Of a DNA stretch of 19,369 nucleotides, positions 15,568 through 19,369 are shown piece by piece; the first letter of the stretch is position 1, and every line of letters starts with the position of its first letter. The stretch covers positions 1 to 19,369 of the forward strand of contig CAMYNZ010000114.1 in NCBI GenBank assembly GCA_947259865.1. The letters run 5' to 3'. Made by a program: the position numbers and the translations under genes. The notes below the pieces were generated by a model that worked only from the letters and a program-made list of their open reading frames with translations, was not told the DNA's origin and did not search any database. The DNA is from an uncultured Desulfobacterales bacterium. GTDB lineage: Bacteria > Desulfobacterota > Desulfobacteria > Desulfobacterales > G020354645.

Positions 15568-15596
15568 AGTGTATAGATTTTGTATTACATTGTCAA
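15568..15596 (-). promoter_or_regulatory. Predicted sigma70-type promoter for the PilZ-led cluster
   Basis: A perfect -35 TTGACA (15596-15591 on the minus strand) is followed after 17 nt by TACACT (15573-15568). TATACA with a 15-nt spacer is an alternative -10. Either puts transcription start about 2-4 nt before the PilZ ATG. It could drive the whole minus-strand series down to the importer. Confidence 0.55.
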
Positions 15597-15674
15597 GACG
15601 TTTTTACAGTTGAATCTTTTTTTTCAGTAGAAAACACCCGGTCATGGTTTTGGCTGTTTGGCGTGAAATTAATG

Positions 15675-15703
15675 TTGAGGTTTCAATTTCCATGTAATAT
15701 TAT
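15675..15703 (+). promoter_or_regulatory. Predicted promoter for the fliN-like gene
   Basis: TTGAGG (15675-15680), a 17-nt spacer and TATTAT (15698-15703) lie on the plus strand in the 266-bp divergent region. Transcription start would be near 15710, giving a leader of about 115 nt. The rest of this divergent region is AT-rich and holds nothing else I can name. Confidence 0.4.
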
Positions 15704-15825
15704 CAACCTATGATACGAAGATTATGAGAGATATAGCTAATTGAGGGGTCGGGGTGTTGACGGCGGTTATAATATTTGCCGCGCAGTCGCCCACAAACCA
15801 AATGGAATAGGATCTTCATTGACCA

Positions 15826-16296
15826 ATGGCGGATAAAAAAAACAAGGCATCCGAACAAAAAAAAGCGCCCCTATCGCCGTCTGAAGGTGAGGCATCTGCA
15901 ATTGATCAGGATAAAAAATTAGATGCGGATCCCATCAAAAAGAAAAGCAAACCCAAGGGACACCCAGAGCCTGAGCCGAATAATGTGAAGGATAATAAAG
16001 CAGCAGCCCCCGAGCAGACGAAAATTGAAGCGGGATCGGTCGACCTGAGCGTGATTCTGGACATCCCCCTGGAGGTAACCGTCGAACTCGGCCGCACCCG
16101 GATGCCCATACATGAATTGCTCAATCTCGGTCCCGGATCTGCCGTTGCGTTGTCGCGTTTGGAAGGCGAGCCGGTGGATATCCTGGCAAACAATACGCTG
16201 ATTGCCAGGGGGATCGTGCTGGTAAATAACAACCGTTACGGCATCCGGATCACGGAAATTACAAGTCATCTGGACCGGATCAAGAGCCTAAGCTAG
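15826..16296 (+). CDS. fliN: FliN/SpoA-domain protein (flagellar switch or type III secretion C-ring-like)
   Basis: 156 residues. Residues 1-70 are a charged Lys/Glu/Ala/Pro-rich extension. Residues about 73-150 form a SpoA/FliN domain: DLSVILDIPLEVTVELGRT, IHELLNLGPGSAVAL, GEPVDILANNTLIARGIVLV, then NNRYGIRITEI. FliN forms the lower C-ring of the flagellar motor switch in the cytoplasm and binds FliM and export-apparatus proteins. No other flagellar or type III secretion gene is in the window, so it may be an orphan FliN or part of another apparatus. The Shine-Dalgarno site is weak (TAGGA about 13 nt before the ATG). Its TAG stop is the first part of dispersed repeat copy 2, and the last residues may come from the same event that brought in the repeat. 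Confidence 0.85.
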   Translation: MADKKNKASEQKKAPLSPSEGEASAIDQDKKLDADPIKKKSKPKGHPEPEPNNVKDNKAAAPEQTKIEAGSVDLSVILDIPLEVTVELGRTRMPIHELLNLGPGSAVALSRLEGEPVDILANNTLIARGIVLVNNNRYGIRITEITSHLDRIKSLS

Positions 16297-16331
16297 AAGC
16301 TATCTCAAAAATACATCTTACGCCCAATTAC
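16293..16331 (+). repeat. Dispersed repeat, copy 2 (at the 3' end of the fliN-like gene)
   Basis: Starts with CTAGAAGCTATCTCAAAAAT, identical over 20 bp to the minus-strand copy at 4035-4054, then similar to about 39 bp in all. As in copy 1, the TAG is the stop codon of the gene in front, in the same phase relative to the repeat. The HEAT-like frame that follows becomes recognisable right at the repeat's far edge. Confidence 0.8.
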
Positions 16332-16383
16332 GGCAAACCAGCCCCACTACCTTCAGCCGTATAAAGATATACTCATAAATCAG

Positions 16384-16674
16384 GTGGCCCGTGTCAATCA
16401 GCAAGAGGTGCGCTGGCATGTTGCCCAGATTCTGCCGCGATTGTCATTGAACCGCCGGCAACGTGAGAGTGCGGTTGAGGTTCTTTTCGGCTATCTTCAG
16501 AACAAAAGCAATATTGTAAAAACGTTTTCTTTGCAGGCCCTGGCGGATTTCGCGGAAAAGGATGGCAGTTTGCGCCGGCGGGTTGTTGCGGTGCTGGAAG
16601 AAATGATCCAGAGTGGAAGCCCCGCCCTAATAAACCGCGGGAAAAAACTGTTGGCCAAGCTGAGGAGAACTTAG
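16384..16674 (+). CDS. HEAT-like repeat protein, probably a 5'-truncated remnant
   Basis: 96 residues from GTG 16384, which has no Shine-Dalgarno site. The sequence (EVRWHVAQILPRLSL, VEVLFGYLQNKSNIVKTFSLQALADFA, RGKKLLAKLR; each a separate stretch) matches the latter part of a small HEAT-repeat family that, as I recall, is about 140-150 residues long. Protein-like sequence continues upstream of the GTG (PHYLQPYKDILINQ) back to about 16327, where it meets the dispersed repeat. No start codon is available there. The front half of the gene therefore seems to be missing, replaced by the repeat junction. The frame is also the same as that of the fliN-like gene, separated by that gene's TAG with no other stop between. 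Readthrough would fuse them. Possible loss of function. Confidence 0.6.
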   Translation: MARVNQQEVRWHVAQILPRLSLNRRQRESAVEVLFGYLQNKSNIVKTFSLQALADFAEKDGSLRRRVVAVLEEMIQSGSPALINRGKKLLAKLRRT

Positions 16675-16767
16675 CGGCTGCCCCCCAAATACGGTGCGAA
16701 AAGATTGGAATTTGAGCAAGTTATTCTTCCGCATCGCGCCCTGATAAAGGCTGTGGGCAACAGTCCG

Positions 16768-19206
16768 TTACGGCCTGACAGCGCGAATTGCGCCGCATTG
16801 GGTCAGGTCCATTTGCAGTCTTTTGAAAACCCGTTCTTTTTTAGAGGTAACGATTAACGCTCTTTTATGATAGCCTTTGACAAAAGTTTCCGATGTCCAA
16901 TACCATTTCGCGCCTTTACCGGGAAAAAAAGGCGTATCCTTATAAATTCCTGCCAGTTCACTCCCCAGGGGCAGCCGCCAGTCATGATGGCCGCCGGTGT
17001 CTAAGCTTTTTACATACTGAGCTGAAGACTCATAGTTCTGGCATCTGCCGAGTTCAACATAAGAATCCAACAAACTCCACATTAAACCGGTCTTGGTATC
17101 CGTAAAGGTTCCGTCACCATTTGCTACGTAACGGTTGCCGGATCGTCTGATTTGGGCCATAATTTTTTTTCTTTCACCCGCCAACCGATTTTTTTCATTC
17201 TGAATCGCAGCGAGGCGGCGGCTCTGGGCCGATGCTTTTTGCTGCTGACGGATGGTATGACCCTCCTTGTTAAGCTGGGCCAGCAGAAAATTTGCTTTTT
17301 GGGTGTAAGGCCCGTCGGAGTTTTGGAGAAGATAACGCTGCAGTTCGCTTATTCTCTCGCCAAGGCTGTTGTGAGTGTTATTAATATAGGCTACAATTGC
17401 CTCCCATTCTCTGATGACCCGTAATTTTTTATCGATGTTCGAAATTTTCGATTTTATTTTATTTGCCTGAGACGTGTCGGGGTTTTCGGCAAGATAGTCT
17501 GTCAGTATTTTTTTCGCAGCCTCATACCGGGTGCCAAGTCGCTTTACCCTTAACATCAGTTCAGACAGGCTTTTTTTGTCCTCCATCTCTAATTTTATCT
17601 GCGCTATTTCATCCGCACGGTAATTATTTTTAAAATAGGTTAAGAAATTATTGCTGAGAATAATACAGCTGTTCCATTTTGCCTGCTGGTCACATAGCGG
17701 TATCTCTTTCATAAACTGGGCATAATATTCTTCGCTCATATCGGCGATCAAGCCTTCCACCTCACTCTTGTGGCGGCCATTCGGATGTTTCACGAGGTAG
17801 CCCATGTAAGCCTGGATACGATTATCATAGTTGAGTTTAACTGCGGTTTGCAGTTTTTTGTAATCGATGTCATCTATCAAAACGGGAATATCATACACCT
17901 TTTCCTGAATTTCAGGAGCATGCAATCCATCGGGATATAAGGCCAGATATTCTTCATATAGGGCGCTGGCTCTTTCTTCATAATTTTCATTCAAGGGCAG
18001 CTTCTCAACCTCGCTCAGGACCGAATTAAAAGCATCCTCCTCGACCAGGTGGTCAATTTCTTGTATCCGCTGTTCGGCGTCTAACGTGTATTTACTGGGC
18101 TCATGTGAGTTAATGTAAAACTGGAGCAGCAACTTATGGTCATCATAGGATTTTTGCTCCTCAAGCTGGGCCAGCACACTTTGATACTCGTTTTCGATTT
18201 GTTTGGATTTCATCATCTGCATGGTGAAAAAAACACCCAGGGCCAGTAAGATGGCCATCCCTGCAATTCTCATTGCAATTCGCCCAAAACGTTTCTCGGG
18301 CTCTGCGGCCATATCCCGCAGCTCCTGATACCGATCGCCCATTTCGCCGGGCCGGGTGGTAGCAGCGGTCGCCGGCCCGCTGGCGGCTTGTTTTCCATCC
18401 TTTCGCTTCCGGAGCGCTTCGGCCAAAATGTCCGTCAAAGGCAGTTTTATTTCATCGGTCTTTTTCCCGCCGGCCTCTACAATATCAATTTGGGTATCGC
18501 CCCAGCTGACAATTTCGAAAGCAGCCGCTTTGTTTTTCAAGACACCGGCCTCAGCCGAAACCAGTTCACCTCCGTATAAATACAGGTAACCGGCCGTGCC
18601 CTTACTGATGACTTCCAGGGTACAGGTAATTTTCTCGAACTGGGCCATCAACAGGAAAGACCCCAGGCCAATCCCGTGAATCCGGCTGCCTTTTGCAGCA
18701 TCAAATTCATTGAACAACTTTTCATTCAGGGCTTTGGTTTTTACTAATTTTTCAAATTTCCCATAATCTTTGCCGGACATTTTGTTGCTGCAATAGCCAA
18801 GATGGACGGTTATGTTTTCAGCTTTTTTGTACCATGGCCACAGAGCACCGTAATAAAATCCGTTTTTTGTTTTCCTTATATATAGTGCCTGCTCATCCCG
18901 GAGACCGCGCAGATATTTTATGGAAGGGTTAAAGCGCATTTTCAACGGCATGGGTTGGCCGGCCGCTTTTATGGGAGGGCCGAAAAACCCTTCAAGTTCT
19001 TTGCCGAGCGTATGCATATCTTTACCCTTTGAAACAGCCTGGTAAATGCTGCGGGTGACGTCATAGGGAACTCTTTTCATGTTCGGCAACGTATCCAATA
19101 GTTGGGCGAGACATAAAAAGTCCCTGGTGATATTGAGGCCTATTTTAAGTTCGATTACCTCTTTGCTTTGTTTTTTTGTTCTATGAGCGGTAGACTTCTG
19201 TTCCAT
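16768..19206 (-). CDS. Membrane protein with PATAN/DUF4388, one TM helix and a C-terminal DUF1566/Lcl_C-like domain
   Basis: 812 residues. ATG 19206 has GGGAG 7 nt upstream. No signal peptide. Residues about 1-165 are of unknown type with a probable cytoplasmic fold. Residues about 175-247 resemble PATAN/DUF4388 (IGLGSFLLMAQFEKITCTLEV, in parts: LGSFLLMAQFEK, GYLYLYGGELVSAEAG, AAFEIVSWGDTQIDI), known from signalling proteins near receivers and GTPase regulators. Residues about 270-305 are a Gly/Ala/Thr linker. One transmembrane helix lies at about 310-330, then a helical, coiled or TPR-like region (335-685, YEEYLALYPDG, YMGYLVKHPNG, LTDYLAENPDT). Residues about 692-812 match DUF1566/Lcl_C: DGTFTDTKTGLMW, DWRLPLGSEL, WYWTSE, AIRAVRP. 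It may carry signals between the envelope and cytoplasm (inference). It is convergent with the HEAT-like frame 93 bp away. Confidence 0.8.
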   Translation of the reverse strand: MEQKSTAHRTKKQSKEVIELKIGLNITRDFLCLAQLLDTLPNMKRVPYDVTRSIYQAVSKGKDMHTLGKELEGFFGPPIKAAGQPMPLKMRFNPSIKYLRGLRDEQALYIRKTKNGFYYGALWPWYKKAENITVHLGYCSNKMSGKDYGKFEKLVKTKALNEKLFNEFDAAKGSRIHGIGLGSFLLMAQFEKITCTLEVISKGTAGYLYLYGGELVSAEAGVLKNKAAAFEIVSWGDTQIDIVEAGGKKTDEIKLPLTDILAEALRKRKDGKQAASGPATAATTRPGEMGDRYQELRDMAAEPEKRFGRIAMRIAGMAILLALGVFFTMQMMKSKQIENEYQSVLAQLEEQKSYDDHKLLLQFYINSHEPSKYTLDAEQRIQEIDHLVEEDAFNSVLSEVEKLPLNENYEERASALYEEYLALYPDGLHAPEIQEKVYDIPVLIDDIDYKKLQTAVKLNYDNRIQAYMGYLVKHPNGRHKSEVEGLIADMSEEYYAQFMKEIPLCDQQAKWNSCIILSNNFLTYFKNNYRADEIAQIKLEMEDKKSLSELMLRVKRLGTRYEAAKKILTDYLAENPDTSQANKIKSKISNIDKKLRVIREWEAIVAYINNTHNSLGERISELQRYLLQNSDGPYTQKANFLLAQLNKEGHTIRQQQKASAQSRRLAAIQNEKNRLAGERKKIMAQIRRSGNRYVANGDGTFTDTKTGLMWSLLDSYVELGRCQNYESSAQYVKSLDTGGHHDWRLPLGSELAGIYKDTPFFPGKGAKWYWTSETFVKGYHKRALIVTSKKERVFKRLQMDLTQCGAIRAVRP

Positions 19207-19240
19207 GTGTCGACTCCCAGCAACTATTCCGCTGACTAGT

Positions 19241-19354
19241 GACGAATTCGTAAACGGTCAAATTCATCACGTTTTATGTTATTCGTCGTGTAGGCACTAA
19301 GCGGTATATCATTAATGTTTGCTGCCGCTTTTATGGCAACCGTTCATGACCGTT
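19241..19354. repeat. Inverted and direct short repeats upstream of the 812-residue gene
   Basis: GACGAAT (19241-19247) and ATTCGTC (19281-19287) form one inverted pair. AACGGTCA (19253-19260) and TGACCGTT (19347-19354) form another, and ACCGTT occurs twice 10 bp apart (19339-19344, 19349-19354). ACGAATTCGT (19242-19251) is a perfect palindrome. The region is promoter-proximal for the minus-strand gene. The repeats may be regulator half-sites or the remains of a small mobile repeat. Confidence 0.4.
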
Positions 19355-19369
19355 ACTAAAATATCTATT

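Noticed and set aside
15768..15773. Perfect TATAAT upstream of the fliN-like gene
   Set aside because: No acceptable -35 at 16-18 bp (TTGACG is only 5 bp away); the TTGAGG/TATTAT pair upstream is better.
16675..16767. Search for a bidirectional terminator between the convergent genes
   Set aside because: No stem with a T-tract could be seen on either strand.
16687..16860. Open plus-strand frame after the HEAT-like gene (KYGAKRLEFEQVILPH)
   Set aside because: No start codon of its own, and most of it is antisense to the end of the 812-residue gene; likely chance.

Overview
The window looks like a chromosomal segment of a Gram-negative, diderm bacterium of moderate GC. It holds two lipoproteins with lipoboxes, a surface-antigen-type beta-barrel protein, TolB-like beta-propellers, PEGA-like and TPR periplasmic proteins, a PilZ protein, a FliN/SpoA protein and a protein with PATAN/DUF4388 and Lcl_C-type domains. 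This mix is typical of Desulfobacterota (former Deltaproteobacteria, Desulfobacterales-like). That assignment is an inference from gene content; no rRNA or marker gene is present.

Layout. (1) Positions 151-2682, plus strand: an exported protein with a degenerate peptidase-MA-like domain, a propeller-like middle and a C-terminal surface-antigen barrel. It converges on the next block with only 6 bp between stop codons. (2) Positions 2689-8711, minus strand: a complete peptide/nickel-family ABC importer in the order SBP, permease B, permease C, ATPase D, ATPase F. A 348-bp hairpin-rich spacer separates the D and F ATPase genes. (3) Positions 8778-15559, minus strand and reading into the importer: an RHH-PilZ protein, a small lipoprotein, a large multi-domain lipoprotein split by a frameshift, a TolB-like propeller protein and a TPR protein. 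Gaps are short (12-111 bp) and several genes have strong Shine-Dalgarno sites, so blocks 2 and 3 could form one long transcription unit of about 13 kb. (4) Positions 15826-16674, plus strand: a FliN/SpoA-domain protein, then a HEAT-like reading frame that appears to have lost its 5' part. (5) Positions 16768-19206, minus strand: an 812-residue membrane protein with a cytoplasmic PATAN/DUF4388 domain, one transmembrane helix and an extracytoplasmic part ending in a DUF1566/Lcl_C-like domain.

How the parts may work together (inference): block 3 encodes an envelope assembly made of two outer-membrane lipoproteins, a periplasmic six-repeat propeller and a TPR scaffold. It sits upstream of a solute importer and behind a PilZ protein that could link it to c-di-GMP. 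The propeller/barrel protein at 151-2682 may belong to the same envelope system.

The strongest oddities are: the -1-type frameshift inside the large PEGA/CsgG-like/TPR lipoprotein (about 13799-13880); a dispersed repeat whose identical 20-bp core supplies the TAG stop codon of both the OppD-type ATPase gene and the fliN-like gene; and the truncated HEAT frame just behind one copy of that repeat, in frame with fliN across a single TAG. No tRNA, rRNA, CRISPR array, transposase or phage gene was seen.
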